Part shown: one piece after another, positions 17,006 through 27,466 of the stretch
How positions within the stretch are numbered: the first letter of the stretch is position 1
How the letters are laid out: every line of letters begins with the position of its first letter
Assembly: GCF_014084045.1 (NCBI RefSeq)
Contig: NZ_CP043732.1
Span: forward strand, 310,001 to 374,000
DNA: 64,000 nt
Origin: Microbacterium esteraromaticum
GTDB lineage: Bacteria > Actinomycetota > Actinomycetes > Actinomycetales > Microbacteriaceae
Reading direction: 5' to 3'
Translations under genes and position numbers: made by a program
The notes under the pieces: generated by a model
Database searches by the model: none
What the model was told of the DNA's origin: nothing
Seen by the model: the letters and a program-made list of their open reading frames with translations, nothing else

Positions 17006-18100
17006 TCAGCGCGCGTGGCGGGGGTCTTCGCCTGCGGGCCGACGAGACAGACGGGTCAGCCGCGGTATCTCAGCGGTCGCGCCCGCATCGGCGGGGACGA
17101 TCACCTGCTGGGCCGCTGCGATAAGGGTCTCCCCCGCGCGCACGACCAGCTCGCCCACGGGCGCCCGGCGCGACAGCATGGCGAGGGCGATCGGGCCGTC
17201 CTCGTAGTGCATCGCGACCGACGTGATGCGACCGACCTCGGCATCGCCTGCCAGCACGGCATCGCCAGGCGATGGCATCACGACGTCGCTGCCGTCGAGC
17301 AGCAGAGCCGCGAGACGGCGAGGCGGATGCCCGAGATTGTGCACCTTCGCGACCGTCTCCTGCCCGCGGTAGCAGCCCTTGTTCAGGTGCACGGCGCTGC
17401 GGATCCAGTCGGACTCGTGCGGGATGCTGCGGTCGTCGACCTCGCGCGCCCAGCGCGGCCGCCACGCGGCCACGCGCAGCGCCTCGGCGGCGAGCGCGCC
17501 GGCGAACGGACCGGTGAGCGCTCCGGCGTCGTCTGCGACGGCGACGCTCCAGCCGTAGTCCGCGGCCGGATGCTCTTCACTGACGGCGTACTGGTGCCCG
17601 CCGGGCTGCACGTGGGCCCAGGGATCGCGCCAGATCAGCGGCACGCCGTGCGGGGACGATGGCGCGATCCGCGCCTCCGCTGCGCCGCCGGCGAAGAAGC
17701 CGACCAGCGCCGCCTCAGGGCGCACCGTCACGGTGACGCGCGAACGGAAGATCATGCGCTGCAGCCAGCCGGCCAGCTTCTCGGCATCGCCGTCGTCGGC
17801 GATCAGCCAGACCGACGAGCCGTCCTCGAAGACTCCGGCGGCATGCTCCACCCGCCCCTGCGGGTCGAGCACGAGCAGCTCTGTGCTGTCTCCCGCGCGC
17901 AGCCGCGCGACCGACTGCGAGGTGATCGAGTCGAGCCAGCTGAGCCGGTCGTCGCCCGCGACCTCGATGAGCACGCGGTCGGTGAGCGGCGCGATCGCGT
18001 CTCCGGATGCCAGGCGGCGCTGCTCGACGAGGGGGTTGCCGAAATGGGCGATCAGCTCGCCTTCGCGCACTGCGCCCGCGATGGCATCGAACGTCGCCAT
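17006..18100 (-). CDS. ygfZ: YgfZ/GcvT-like folate-binding protein
   Basis: A 364-residue relative of the glycine-cleavage T protein that assists iron-sulfur cluster assembly or repair with tetrahydrofolate. The family hallmark 'NKGCYRGQETVAKVHNLG' is present, including the redox-active Cys in KGCYxGQE. 'GDDRLSWLDSITSQ' marks the first folate-binding lobe. Its ATG lies one base after the stop of the nitrobindin gene, so the two are cotranscribed. The C-terminus ends in a basic tail. Confidence 0.92.
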   Translation of the reverse strand: MATFDAIAGAVREGELIAHFGNPLVEQRRLASGDAIAPLTDRVLIEVAGDDRLSWLDSITSQSVARLRAGDSTELLVLDPQGRVEHAAGVFEDGSSVWLIADDGDAEKLAGWLQRMIFRSRVTVTVRPEAALVGFFAGGAAEARIAPSSPHGVPLIWRDPWAHVQPGGHQYAVSEEHPAADYGWSVAVADDAGALTGPFAGALAAEALRVAAWRPRWAREVDDRSIPHESDWIRSAVHLNKGCYRGQETVAKVHNLGHPPRRLAALLLDGSDVVMPSPGDAVLAGDAEVGRITSVAMHYEDGPIALAMLSRRAPVGELVVRAGETLIAAAQQVIVPADAGATAEIPRLTRLSRRPAGEDPRHAR

Positions 18101-18101
18101 G

Positions 18102-18704
18102 TCAGACCTTGGCCAGACGCGCTGACGCGTGCGACTTCAGCTTCTCGCCCAGTGCCGTGATGTCCCACGCCCAGAGCAGGTGGCCGTCGACCAGTCCGTA
18201 CATGCGGGTGGCAGCAGAGTACGGCCTGGTTCCTGCCGGGCGCACGACGGCATCCGTCGCGATGTCGATGCGCGGGCCGGCGATGCGACCCAGATAGAGC
18301 TCGAGGGTGCCGTCGGAGTGCGTGACCGAGACCTGGAGCGGGAAGCCCTCGTCGGTGCGCAGGGCCTCGACGTCGTCGACCGTGCGCGGAGCCTCCTCGG
18401 CCGTCGGGGGCAGCAGGGCGGGGCCGGGGTCCGCATCGGTGAGCGGACGCGAGAGTCGCCAGAACCCCGTCTCGGCGAGCAGGTCGACCGGCTCGTCGGT
18501 GCCGTCGGCGCCGCGGAAGGATGCCGAGGCAGCGTAGTTCAGGAACGGGCCGCCGTCATGGCTGAAGCTCACGCGGTGCGTGAATTCCCCCTGGTGGCGC
18601 TGTTCACCCGCGGTGTACTCGATGACCCCGGTGCCCTCCCAGACACCGAGCAGCCATGACAGCGGTGCGAGGTCGGCGGGAAGATCGGTGGGCAGCTCGA
18701 TCAC
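18102..18704 (-). CDS. Nitrobindin-like heme-binding beta-barrel protein
   Basis: A 200-residue FABP-like domain protein. The signature GxWxGxG is seen as 'LLGVWEGTGVIEY' near residue 18, and the barrel continues through 'HRVSFSHDGGPFLNYAASA' to a C-terminal strand 'LLWAWDIT'. Actinobacterial nitrobindins bind ferric heme and react with nitric oxide or peroxynitrite. Start is GTG, 12 bases after the small upstream gene. It heads a pair with ygfZ, which fits a joint role in protecting iron-sulfur proteins, though that is inference. Confidence 0.85.
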   Translation of the reverse strand: MIELPTDLPADLAPLSWLLGVWEGTGVIEYTAGEQRHQGEFTHRVSFSHDGGPFLNYAASASFRGADGTDEPVDLLAETGFWRLSRPLTDADPGPALLPPTAEEAPRTVDDVEALRTDEGFPLQVSVTHSDGTLELYLGRIAGPRIDIATDAVVRPAGTRPYSAATRMYGLVDGHLLWAWDITALGEKLKSHASARLAKV

Positions 18705-18716
18705 GACGGCGTCGGA

Positions 18717-18830
18717 TCAGCGCTGGCCGCGGAAGAGGTTGACGAGCACGACGCCGGAGACGAAGGCGATCGCGAGGCTCGCAAGCCCCAGCAGGCCGAG
18801 GAAGAAGAATTCGAGCGCGACGAGGTCCAT
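18717..18830 (-). CDS. Small single-span membrane protein (37 residues)
   Basis: A short open frame starting 'MDLVALEFFFLGLLGLASLA', almost entirely one hydrophobic helix, ending 'NLFRGQR'. It sits 12 bases upstream of the nitrobindin gene in the same direction. The strongly hydrophobic composition, basic C-terminus and operon position suggest a real small membrane protein. No family is recognised. No clear ribosome site is visible. Confidence 0.55.
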   Translation of the reverse strand: MDLVALEFFFLGLLGLASLAIAFVSGVVLVNLFRGQR

Positions 18831-18863
18831 GCCGTCCACTCTACCCCTCGGCAGGCGGGCGGG

Positions 18864-19157
18864 TCAGAGGGCGGAGGCGAGGGCGGCGATGCCGAATGCC
18901 CCCGAGACGAGTCCCATGATCACGAGGGCGCCGACGACGCTGCCTGCCATGCGAACGATGAACCCCTGCGCACGGCCGTATGCGAGCTGGATGGCGAACG
19001 CCACGAGCACGATGCCTCCGAAGGCGATGAGCAGCCAGCCGACCCTGAGTTCCTCGGGCAGGACGATGCCGAGCGTGACCGCGACCACCAGCGAGGCGAT
19101 CCAGACCGCGACGACGCCGTGGAAGGCGTTGCGCGGGGCGAGGGCCGGTTCAGACAT
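18864..19157 (-). CDS. Small three-helix membrane protein, unknown function
   Basis: A 97-residue protein with about three membrane helices ('GVVAVWIASLVVAVTLGIVL', 'VGWLLIAFGGIVLVAFAIQ', 'MAGSVVGALVIMGLVSGA') and a short polar N-terminus. The chosen ATG is six bases after TACGAT, so it is probably leaderless; the frame itself opens 32 codons earlier without support. It is divergent from the GlnR-like gene, with only 77 bases between. No family assignment is possible. Confidence 0.75.
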   Translation of the reverse strand: MSEPALAPRNAFHGVVAVWIASLVVAVTLGIVLPEELRVGWLLIAFGGIVLVAFAIQLAYGRAQGFIVRMAGSVVGALVIMGLVSGAFGIAALASAL

Positions 19158-19234
19158 GGTGACATCGTAACGGCCGCGCCTTCGGGCATCCGTCATCCCG
19201 TCATCGAGCGGGGGCGCGCCAGTAGCATTGACCC

Positions 19235-19912
19235 GTGGTCCTCGTGCTGGCACTCACCTCCGCTCCCGAAGGGGATCCGGCACTGCCCGCGCTCGAACTG
19301 CTGCCCCACAGCATCCGGCGCCACCCGCTCGATGCCACCCGCCTCCTCGAGCTGCCCGAGAGCGACGCCGTGCTGATCGACGCCCGCGGCGATCTCGCCG
19401 CGGCGCGCGCCGCCTGCCGGCTGCTGCGCACGGCGGGCACCGAGGCGCCTGTGCTGCTGGTGGTCACCGAGGGCGGCATGAGCGCGATCGCCTCTGACTG
19501 GGGTTTCGACGACGTGCTGCTGTGCACCGCGGGGCCCGCCGAGATCGACGCCAGGCTGCGGCTGGCGCTGGCGCGGACGGATGCTGCGGCTCCGGCGCAT
19601 GTGCAGGCATCCGGCATCACCATCGACGAGCAGTCCTACTCGGCGCGGCTGCACGGTCGTCCGCTCGATCTCACGTACAAGGAGTTCCAGCTGCTGCACT
19701 TCCTGGCCACGCACCCGTCGCGGGTGTTCACCCGCGAGCAGCTGCTCAGCGACGTGTGGGGGTACGACTACTTCGGCGGCACGCGAACGGTCGACGTGCA
19801 TGTGCGGCGGCTGCGCGCCAAGCTCGGAGACGCCGAGCAGGTCATCGGCACCGTGCGCAACGTCGGCTACCGGTTCAATCTGCACGACGAGCCCCCGACA
19901 TCGTCGGACTGA
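19235..19912 (+). CDS. glnR: Orphan OmpR-family regulator, GlnR-like
   Basis: A 225-residue winged-helix transcription factor with an atypical receiver. The N-terminal '[18 protein letters not shown]', '[15 protein letters not shown]' and '[13 protein letters not shown]' follow mycobacterial GlnR closely, and the DNA-binding domain '[20 protein letters not shown]' to '[15 protein letters not shown]' is typical. GlnR-type proteins keep the pocket Asp but lack the full set of phosphorylation residues and control nitrogen genes, with links to phosphate regulation. No partner kinase is adjacent. The GTG lies six bases after TAGCAT, so it is likely leaderless. Confidence 0.88.
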   Translation: MVLVLALTSAPEGDPALPALELLPHSIRRHPLDATRLLELPESDAVLIDARGDLAAARAACRLLRTAGTEAPVLLVVTEGGMSAIASDWGFDDVLLCTAGPAEIDARLRLALARTDAAAPAHVQASGITIDEQSYSARLHGRPLDLTYKEFQLLHFLATHPSRVFTREQLLSDVWGYDYFGGTRTVDVHVRRLRAKLGDAEQVIGTVRNVGYRFNLHDEPPTSSD

Positions 19913-19930
19913 GTTCACAGATCCGTCACC
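19913..19930 (+). promoter_or_regulatory. Candidate PHO box upstream of ppk
   Basis: GTTCACA (19913-19919) and CGTCACC (19924-19930) are spaced 11 bp apart, directly after the glnR stop and 13 bases before the ppk start. They resemble the phosphate-regulator direct repeats seen before pstS. Only two units are seen. Confidence 0.45.
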
Positions 19931-19943
19931 GACGGGTGCAAAG

Positions 19944-22121
19944 ATGTACCCCATGATGGAACCCGCCCTTGTCGACGCCGGCCTCGGGGATGCCGAAGAC
20001 GACGACTTCGATGCGCACGAGACCCCGGACGCGGTGCTCCCCGACCACCGCTACCACGACCGTGAGCTGAGCTGGCTGGCGTTCAACCAGCGCGTGCTCG
20101 AGCTCGCAGAGGACTCGTCGCTTCCCGAGCTGGAGCGGGCGAACTTCCTCGCGATCTTCGCGAGCAACCTCGACGAGTTCTTCATGGTCAGGGTCGCCGG
20201 CCTCAAGCGACGCATCCTGACCGGCCTCGCCGTGCCGACCAACGTGGGGCGGGCACCCAGCGACGTGCTCGCCGACATCTCGCGTGACGCGCACACCCTG
20301 CAGCTTCGTCACGCGGCGGCGTGGACCGACCTCGTGAAGCCGGCCCTCGCAGACGCCGGCATCGAGATCACCGAGTGGGACGACCTCACCGAAGCGGAGC
20401 GCGACGCCCTCGGCGAGTACTTCCAGGCGCAGGTCTTCCCCGTGCTCATGCCGCTCGCCGTCGATCCGGCGCACCCGTTCCCGTACATCTCCGGCCTGTC
20501 GCTGAATCTCGCCATCCGCATCCGCAACGCCAGGACCGGCCGTCAGGACTTCGCACGCCTCAAGGTGCCGACCATGCTGCCTCGCTTCGTCGAGGTGCCC
20601 GGCTCCAGCGCGATCACCCGGTTCATCCGCCTCGAGGAGCTCATCGCCAACCATCTCGGCGACCTCTTCCCCGGGATGGAGGTGCTCGACCATCACGCCT
20701 TCCGACTCACCCGCAACGAGGACGTCGAGATCGAGGAGGACGAGAGCGAGAACCTCATCCAGGCGCTCGAGGCCGAGCTGCTGCGTCGCCGCTTCGGCCC
20801 GCCCATCCGCCTCGAGATCACCGACGACATGGACGAGGTGACGCTCGAGCTGCTCATCAGGGAGCTCGACATCACCGACCAGGAGGTGTACCGGCTGCCG
20901 GGGCCGCTAGACCTGCGGGGCCTGTTCGACCTGGGCCGGCTCGACAGACCAGACCTGCGCTACCCGCCGCATCTGCCCACCACCGCGGTGGCGTTCCAGC
21001 CGGGCGACAGCAACGAGCGCGCCGACATCTTCCAGTCGATCCGCAAGGCCGATGTGCTCGTGCACCACCCGTACGAATCGTTCGCGACGAGTGTGCAGGC
21101 GTTCCTCGAGCAGGCGGCCCGCGACCCGCACGTCCTCGCCATCAAGCAGACGCTGTACCGCACCTCGGGCGACAGCCCGATCGTTCAGGCGCTCATCGAC
21201 GCGGCCGAGGCCGGCAAGCAGGTGCTCGCGCTCGTCGAGGTCAAGGCGCGCTTCGACGAGGCGAACAACATCGTCTGGGCGCGCAAGCTCGAGAAGGCAG
21301 GCGTCCATGTCGTGTACGGCCTGGTGGGTCTCAAGACGCACTGCAAGCTCGCGCTGATCATCCGCGAGGAGGAGGGCGTGCTGCGCCACTACTCGCACAT
21401 CGGCACGGGCAATTACAACCCGAAGACCAGCCGCATCTACGAGGACTTCGGCCTGTTCACCGCAGACCCGCAGGTCGGCAAGGACCTCACTCGGCTGTTC
21501 AACGAGCTGAGCGGCTACGCGATCGAGAAGAAGTTCAAGCACCTGCTCGTGGCTCCTCGCCACCTGCGCAAGGGGCTGCTCAGGCACATCGACGCCGAGA
21601 CGCGCAACGCCGAGGCAGGCAAGCCGGCGCGCATCCGCATCAAGGTCAACTCGATGGTCGACGAGGAGATCATCGACGGTCTCTACCGTGCCAGCATGGC
21701 CGGCGTGAAGGTCGACGTCTGGGTGCGAGGCATCTGCAGCCTGCGCGTGGACCTGCCAGGGGTGAGCGACAACATCACCGTGCGCAGCATCCTCGGCCGT
21801 TACCTCGAGCATTCGCGGCTGTTCATGTTCGACAACGACGGAGCGCCGATCGTCTACATCGGCAGCGCCGACATGATGCACCGCAACCTCGACCGTCGCG
21901 TCGAGGCGCTGGTGCGGCTGAGCGATCCAGCGCACCTGCAGGAGCTGCACGCGCTGTTCGATCTGGCGATGGACCCGCACACCAACTCGTGGCATCTGGC
22001 CGAGGGCGGTGAATGGAAGCGCGTCGCCGAGGTCGACGGAGCACCCCTGGTCGACCTGCAGGATCTCACCATGGCGAGCGTGCAGGGTCGTCGGCGTCGC
22101 AGCAAGCGCACGATCCGATGA
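19944..22121 (+). CDS. ppk: RNA degradosome-type polyphosphate kinase
   Basis: A 725-residue PPK1 that reversibly makes polyphosphate from ATP. The N domain opens '[20 protein letters not shown]', the head domain follows, and the two C-terminal catalytic domains carry '[17 protein letters not shown]', '[15 protein letters not shown]', the phosphohistidine region '[17 protein letters not shown]' and '[14 protein letters not shown]'. Possible starts are ATG 19944, 19953 and 19956; none has a clear ribosome site. It overlaps mutT1 (ATGA) and follows a candidate PHO box, which fits phosphate control of polyphosphate metabolism. Confidence 0.95.
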   Translation: MYPMMEPALVDAGLGDAEDDDFDAHETPDAVLPDHRYHDRELSWLAFNQRVLELAEDSSLPELERANFLAIFASNLDEFFMVRVAGLKRRILTGLAVPTNVGRAPSDVLADISRDAHTLQLRHAAAWTDLVKPALADAGIEITEWDDLTEAERDALGEYFQAQVFPVLMPLAVDPAHPFPYISGLSLNLAIRIRNARTGRQDFARLKVPTMLPRFVEVPGSSAITRFIRLEELIANHLGDLFPGMEVLDHHAFRLTRNEDVEIEEDESENLIQALEAELLRRRFGPPIRLEITDDMDEVTLELLIRELDITDQEVYRLPGPLDLRGLFDLGRLDRPDLRYPPHLPTTAVAFQPGDSNERADIFQSIRKADVLVHHPYESFATSVQAFLEQAARDPHVLAIKQTLYRTSGDSPIVQALIDAAEAGKQVLALVEVKARFDEANNIVWARKLEKAGVHVVYGLVGLKTHCKLALIIREEEGVLRHYSHIGTGNYNPKTSRIYEDFGLFTADPQVGKDLTRLFNELSGYAIEKKFKHLLVAPRHLRKGLLRHIDAETRNAEAGKPARIRIKVNSMVDEEIIDGLYRASMAGVKVDVWVRGICSLRVDLPGVSDNITVRSILGRYLEHSRLFMFDNDGAPIVYIGSADMMHRNLDRRVEALVRLSDPAHLQELHALFDLAMDPHTNSWHLAEGGEWKRVAEVDGAPLVDLQDLTMASVQGRRRRSKRTIR

Positions 22122-23056
22122 GCGACTCGGCGGTCTACGCGGCGGGCGCCGTCGTCTGGCGTCTGGTCGACGACAAGCTGAGGGTGCTGCTGATCCATCG
22201 CACGAAATACCGCGACGTGACGCTGCCGAAGGGCAAGGTCGATCCCGGCGAGATGCTCGCCGAGACCGCCGTCCGCGAGGTGCGGGAGGAGACCGGCATC
22301 AAGGTGTCGCTGGGCGTGCCGGTCGGCGTGAGCAGGTACTGGATGCGCCCCAAGCGCCAGAAGGTCGTGCACTACTGGGCGGCCGAGGCGACGGACGCCG
22401 CCATCCGCGCCTCGTCGTTCGTGCCGAACGGCGAGATCTCGGGCGTCGAGTGGGTGAGCCTGAAGAAGGCGCGCAAGCATCTGAGCTATCCCGTCGACGT
22501 CGAGATCCTCGACAACTTCATCCGTCTGGTCGACGACGGCGTGCTGCGCACCTTCCCGGTGATCGCGCTGCGGCATGCGAAGGCCGTCGCCCGATCGGAC
22601 TGGAACGAGGCGGATGCCGCCCGACCCCTCACCGACAAGGGACTGCTGCAGGCCAAAGCGATCACAGGGCCCCTGCGGGCGTTCGGGGTGCGACGCATCG
22701 TCACCAGCGACGCCGTGCGGTGCCTGCAGACCGTCGCTCCCCTGGAGCGCAAGCTCGGCCGGATGGCGCGCGTGACCCCGAAGCTCAGCCAGGACGCGTG
22801 GGAGGCGGATGAAGCCGACGTGCGCTCGGTGATCGGCCGACGTGTGCGCTCTCGCAAGGCCACCGTGCTCTGCAGTCACGGACCTGTGCTGCCCGGCATC
22901 CTGTCGGAGCTCGCCCTCGCCACCGGAACCGTCCACGGCTCGTACGTCGACAGCGCCAGCGCGCTGAACGTCGCCGCGTTCTCGGTGGTGCACCTCTCGG
23001 CGACGAATCCCGGCTCCGGGATCATCTCGATCGAGACCCACGAACCCAAGATCTGA
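22118..23056 (+). CDS. mutT1: MutT1-like Nudix hydrolase fused to a histidine phosphatase domain
   Basis: A 312-residue two-domain enzyme. The N-terminal half has a complete Nudix box starting '[20 protein letters not shown]'. The C-terminal half is a histidine-phosphatase-like domain with '[13 protein letters not shown]' and '[13 protein letters not shown]'. In mycobacteria MutT1 has this architecture, sits near ppk and sanitises 8-oxo-GTP and diadenosine polyphosphates. The ATG overlaps the ppk stop (ATGA), so translation is coupled. The pairing with ppk hints at joint control of phosphate-rich nucleotides. Confidence 0.93.
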   Translation: MSDSAVYAAGAVVWRLVDDKLRVLLIHRTKYRDVTLPKGKVDPGEMLAETAVREVREETGIKVSLGVPVGVSRYWMRPKRQKVVHYWAAEATDAAIRASSFVPNGEISGVEWVSLKKARKHLSYPVDVEILDNFIRLVDDGVLRTFPVIALRHAKAVARSDWNEADAARPLTDKGLLQAKAITGPLRAFGVRRIVTSDAVRCLQTVAPLERKLGRMARVTPKLSQDAWEADEADVRSVIGRRVRSRKATVLCSHGPVLPGILSELALATGTVHGSYVDSASALNVAAFSVVHLSATNPGSGIISIETHEPKI

Positions 23057-23096
23057 CCCGCTGCGGGCGGGAGCACGCTCCGACTGTCCGCACCTC

Positions 23097-23137
23097 GTTC
23101 ACCTCCCGTTCACCTGTCGGGGAGAGTCTCGTTAACC
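23097..23137 (+). promoter_or_regulatory. PHO box upstream of pstS
   Basis: GTTCACC at 23097-23103 and again at 23108-23114 form an 11-bp direct repeat, and GTTAACC follows at 23131-23137, close to two further turns. This matches the actinobacterial PHO-box pattern and lies about 70-110 bases before the pstS start. Confidence 0.75.
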
Positions 23138-23204
23138 GGCCCTCCTAGCGTCACTGTGTGCCCCGCACCGGGCCGTACACATTCCCCGATCGAACGGATC
23201 CACA

Positions 23205-24305
23205 GTGAAGATCACCCGCATCGCTCGTATCAGCGCCGTCGGCGCTGTCGCCGCCCTCGCGCTTGCCGGCTGCGCCGCGAACGAAGCCCCCGCCTCCGAG
23301 AACTCCGACGCCCCTGCGGCCTCGAACCTCGAGGGCACGCTGAAGGCGACCGGCGCCTCCTCGCAGGGCGCCGCACAGGAGGCATGGGTCGCCGCCTTCC
23401 AGACCGCCAACACGGGCGTCACCATCAACTACGAGCCCACCGGCTCCGGCACGGGCCGCGAGAACTTCATCGCCGGCGCGAGCGACTTCATCGGCTCGGA
23501 CCGCGCGTTCAAGCTCGACGAGTTCGCCGACGGCTTCAAGACCTGCTCGTCGGAGGGCATCGTCGAGGTGCCGCTGTACATCTCGCCCGTCGCCGTCGCC
23601 TTCAACCTCGAGGGCGTCGACGAGCTGAACCTCGACGCCAAGACGATCGCAGGCATCTTCGCCGGCACCATCACCAACTGGAACGACGCGGCCATCGCCT
23701 CGCAGAACGAGGGCGTCGAGCTGCCCGACCTGGCGATCTCGCCCGTTCACCGCTCGGACGACTCCGGCACCACCGAGACCTTCACCGCGTACCTCAACGC
23801 GACCGCGCCCGACGTGTGGACCAACGAGGCCGACGGCGTGTGGCCGATCCAGGGCGGCGAGGCCGCACAGGGCACCTCGGGTGTCGTCCAGGCGATCAAG
23901 GCCGGCAACGGAGCGATCGGCTACGCCGACGCGTCGCAGACCAAGGGCCTCGGCCAGGTCAAGGTCGGCGTCGAGGGCGAGTACGTCGCGTACTCGGCCG
24001 AGGCCGCCGCTGCGCTCGTCGAGGCATCGCCGCTGGAGGAGGGCCGCGGTGCGGCCGACCTCGTCTTCGACGTCGACCCGGCAGCCGCTCCCGCCGGTTC
24101 GTACCCGATCGCCCTGGTCAGCTACCTCGTGGCGTGCGAGCAGTACGAGGACGAGAACAAGGCCGAGCTCGTGAAGTCGTACCTCGAGTACATCGCGAGC
24201 GAGGAGGGCCAGCAGGCTGCCGCAGACAACGCAGGCAGCGCGCCGATCTCGGACGGCCTGCGCGAGAAGGTCCTCGCCGCCATCGACACGATCAAGGTCG
24301 GCTGA
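23205..24305 (+). CDS. pstS: Phosphate ABC transporter substrate-binding lipoprotein PstS
   Basis: The 366-residue high-affinity phosphate receptor of the Pst importer, lipid-anchored outside the membrane. The lipobox 'LAGC' is about residue 23. The phosphate-binding motifs 'TGASSQGAAQEAWVAAF', 'PTGSGTGRENF', 'GSDRAF' and 'VHRSDDSGTTETFTAYL' are all present. The start is GTG. A PHO box lies upstream and a strong stem-loop follows the gene, so PstS is probably produced in excess over the membrane subunits. Confidence 0.96.
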   Translation: MKITRIARISAVGAVAALALAGCAANEAPASENSDAPAASNLEGTLKATGASSQGAAQEAWVAAFQTANTGVTINYEPTGSGTGRENFIAGASDFIGSDRAFKLDEFADGFKTCSSEGIVEVPLYISPVAVAFNLEGVDELNLDAKTIAGIFAGTITNWNDAAIASQNEGVELPDLAISPVHRSDDSGTTETFTAYLNATAPDVWTNEADGVWPIQGGEAAQGTSGVVQAIKAGNGAIGYADASQTKGLGQVKVGVEGEYVAYSAEAAAALVEASPLEEGRGAADLVFDVDPAAAPAGSYPIALVSYLVACEQYEDENKAELVKSYLEYIASEEGQQAAADNAGSAPISDGLREKVLAAIDTIKVG

Positions 24306-24323
24306 CCCATCACGATCAGCTGA

Positions 24324-24365
24324 CTCCGGTGCCCCCGCGTCCGATCCGGCGCGGGGGCACCGGAG
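24324..24365 (+). terminator. Attenuator-type hairpin between pstS and pstC
   Basis: A 16-bp perfect stem (24324-24339 with 24350-24365) and 10-base loop lies 18 bases after the pstS stop. There is no U tract, so it may act as a partial terminator or as a 3' stabiliser of the pstS message rather than a full stop. Confidence 0.65.
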
Positions 24366-24403
24366 GGTCAGCCCACAGACGCACTTCGACCCGAACGGAG
24401 ACC

Positions 24404-25360
24404 ATGAGCACGACGACCAGGCAGGCGCCGCCTGCCCCGATCAGAGCCAAGCAGCGCCTCGGCGACCGGGTGTTCTCAGGCAGCGCCCTCGGCGCGGGGA
24501 TCATCATCCTCGTCGTGCTCGCGGCCGTGGCCGCCTTCCTCGTGATGCAGAGTGTCCCCGCGTTCGCGCCGGACACCAGCGACAACCACATCCTCGAGGG
24601 GCGCTCCTTCTGGGAGTACGTCGGGCCGCTCGCCTTCGGAACCGTGTGGGCATCGTTCATCGCGCTGCTCATGGCCACGCCGATCTCGATCGGCATCGCC
24701 CTCTTCATCTCGCACTATGCGCCCCGCCGACTCGCCGGCGTGCTCGGCTACATCATCGATCTGCTCGCCGCCGTGCCGTCGGTGGTCTTCGGTCTCTGGG
24801 GCGGCCTGGTGCTCGCCCCGATGCTGCAGCCGATCTACGCCTGGCTCAACGAGAACGCCAACTGGGTGCCCTTCTTCGGCGGCCAGGTCTCGTCGACCGG
24901 CAAGACGATCATGACCGCCGCCGTGGTGCTCGCGGTCATGGTGATCCCGATCATGACCGCCATCTGCCGCGAGGTCTTCCTGCAGACCCCGAAGCTGCAT
25001 GAGGAGGCGGCCCTCGCTCTCGGTGCGACGCGCTGGGAGATGGTGCGCATGGCCGTGCTGCCCTTCGCCCGCGGAGGAATGGTCTCGGCGGTCATGCTGG
25101 CCCTCGGCCGTGCGCTCGGCGAGACCATGGCCGTGACCATGGTCCTCTCCCCCGCGGCCGTCTACAGCTTCCTGGTACTCACCGCCACCAACCCGACCCC
25201 GATCCCCGCGAACATCGCGCTCGCCTTCCCCGAGGCGCACGACACGGGTGTGAACACCCTCATCGCCACGGGTCTGGTCCTGTTCGTCGTGACCTTCGCG
25301 GTCAATGCGCTGGCCCGCTGGATCGTGGCCCGCCGCGCCGAGTTCTCTGGAGCGAACTGA
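24404..25360 (+). CDS. pstC: Phosphate ABC transporter permease PstC
   Basis: A 318-residue membrane subunit with six predicted helices. It has the N-terminal cytoplasmic tail, 'FWEYVGPLAFGTVWASFIAL', the long periplasmic loop 'LQPIYAWLNENANWVPFFGG' and the EAA loop 'HEEAALALGATRWEMVRMAV'. The ATG follows GAACGGAG. pstA begins one base after its stop codon. It pairs with PstA to form the phosphate channel energised by PstB. Confidence 0.95.
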   Translation: MSTTTRQAPPAPIRAKQRLGDRVFSGSALGAGIIILVVLAAVAAFLVMQSVPAFAPDTSDNHILEGRSFWEYVGPLAFGTVWASFIALLMATPISIGIALFISHYAPRRLAGVLGYIIDLLAAVPSVVFGLWGGLVLAPMLQPIYAWLNENANWVPFFGGQVSSTGKTIMTAAVVLAVMVIPIMTAICREVFLQTPKLHEEAALALGATRWEMVRMAVLPFARGGMVSAVMLALGRALGETMAVTMVLSPAAVYSFLVLTATNPTPIPANIALAFPEAHDTGVNTLIATGLVLFVVTFAVNALARWIVARRAEFSGAN

Positions 25361-25361
25361 C

Positions 25362-26444
25362 ATGACCACGCTCACCGCCGCACCCGCCTCCACCTCGCTC
25401 ACCGCCGGCCGACTGGCTCCGTGGGCGCCGTGGGCCCTGCTCGGGGCATCCCTCGCCATCTCGTTCACCGTCTTCGCACTCGGCGCCATCGGCAGCGACC
25501 CGGCCGACTTCAACATCGCCGGGGCCGTCATCGTCGGCGTGCTGATCTACATGGTGCTCATCACGGTCGTCTCGTCGATCGCCGAGAGCCGCCGCAAGGC
25601 AGTCGACCGCCTCATGACTGCGCTCGTCACCGCCGCGTTCGTCGTCGCGCTGCTGCCGCTGATCTCGCTTCTGTGGACGGTCGTGCTCAACGGCATCGGC
25701 CGCTTCGACGCCGAGTTCTTCAGCTACTCGATGCGCAACGTCGTGGGCGAGGGCGGCGGCATCGTGCACGCCATCTGGGGCACGGTGCTCGTCACACTCA
25801 CCGCGACCCTGATCGCGGTTCCGGTGGGTCTGATGACGTCGATCTACCTCGTCGAGTACGGCCGCGGCCGCATCGCGAAGGGCATCACCTTCCTCGTCGA
25901 CGTCATGACGGGCATCCCGTCGATCGTCGCCGGTCTGTTCATCTACTCGGTCTTCGCGCTGCTCGTGCGGCCGGGCATCTCGATGGGTCTGATGGGCGCG
26001 CTGGCACTGGCCGTGCTCATGGTCCCCGTGGTCGTGCGAGGCAGCGAGGAGCTGCTGCGCATCGTGCCCAACGAGCTGCGTGAGGCGTCGTACGCGCTCG
26101 GCGTGCCGAAGTGGCTGACCATCATCAAGATCGTGCTGCCGACCTCGATCGCCGGTATCACGACCTCTGTGATGCTCGCCATCTCGCGCGTCATCGGCGA
26201 GACCGCACCGCTGCTGCTCACGGCCGGCTTCACCGCCAGCCTCAACACGAACCTCGTGAACAGCCAGATGATGACCCTGCCGGTGTTCGTCTACAACTCG
26301 TACATGAACCAGGGGACCGCGGCCGATGCCTCGGTCGCCCGCGCCTGGGCCGGCGCGCTCACCCTGATCCTGATCGTCATGCTGCTGAACCTGCTCGCGC
26401 GTCTGATCGCGAAGCTGTTCGCCCCGAAGACCGCCGGCCGCTGA
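25362..26444 (+). CDS. pstA: Phosphate ABC transporter permease PstA
   Basis: A 360-residue membrane subunit, longer than PstC because of an N-terminal region with two extra helices ('[20 protein letters not shown]' and the following one). The core has '[20 protein letters not shown]', '[15 protein letters not shown]', '[10 protein letters not shown]' and the EAA loop '[20 protein letters not shown]'. The start is taken at the ATG one base after pstC rather than at the beginning of the open frame inside pstC. Confidence 0.95.
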   Translation: MTTLTAAPASTSLTAGRLAPWAPWALLGASLAISFTVFALGAIGSDPADFNIAGAVIVGVLIYMVLITVVSSIAESRRKAVDRLMTALVTAAFVVALLPLISLLWTVVLNGIGRFDAEFFSYSMRNVVGEGGGIVHAIWGTVLVTLTATLIAVPVGLMTSIYLVEYGRGRIAKGITFLVDVMTGIPSIVAGLFIYSVFALLVRPGISMGLMGALALAVLMVPVVVRGSEELLRIVPNELREASYALGVPKWLTIIKIVLPTSIAGITTSVMLAISRVIGETAPLLLTAGFTASLNTNLVNSQMMTLPVFVYNSYMNQGTAADASVARAWAGALTLILIVMLLNLLARLIAKLFAPKTAGR

Positions 26445-26472
26445 GTCGCACCCGAACCCGAAGGAACCCGAC

Positions 26473-27252
<780 letters not shown>

Positions 27253-27277
27253 GCGTCGCCCGCTGACCCGATCTGGT

Positions 27278-27298
27278 CCGTCGGAGATCTCGGACCAT
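27278..27298. repeat. Left copy of a 21-bp inverted repeat flanking the DUF559 gene
   Basis: This 21-mer is the exact reverse complement of 28412-28432. Ten bases outside it, 27261-27270 matches the complement of 28434-28443 as well. With the preceding TGGTCCG it can also fold as a local hairpin. Confidence 0.75.
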
Positions 27299-27306
27299 CC
27301 GTTCTC

Positions 27307-27339
27307 GAACCGGCGTGTCCCTCAGGGACACGCCGGTTC
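27307..27339 (+). terminator. Terminator of the pst operon
   Basis: A 15-bp perfect stem (27307-27321 with 27325-27339) with a 3-base loop, 55 bases past the pstB stop, followed by a short T-containing stretch. Confidence 0.75.
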
Positions 27340-27466
27340 TCGCATGTCCGGTCTGATGCGCCCGACGCGGCCCGTGTCTCTGCACAGGCCGGCTCGGCAG
27401 CCAGGTTGTGCACAGCCGCCGGGTTCGGGCCGATCGCGCGCACGGTGGGTCGGGCATCCTCGACGG

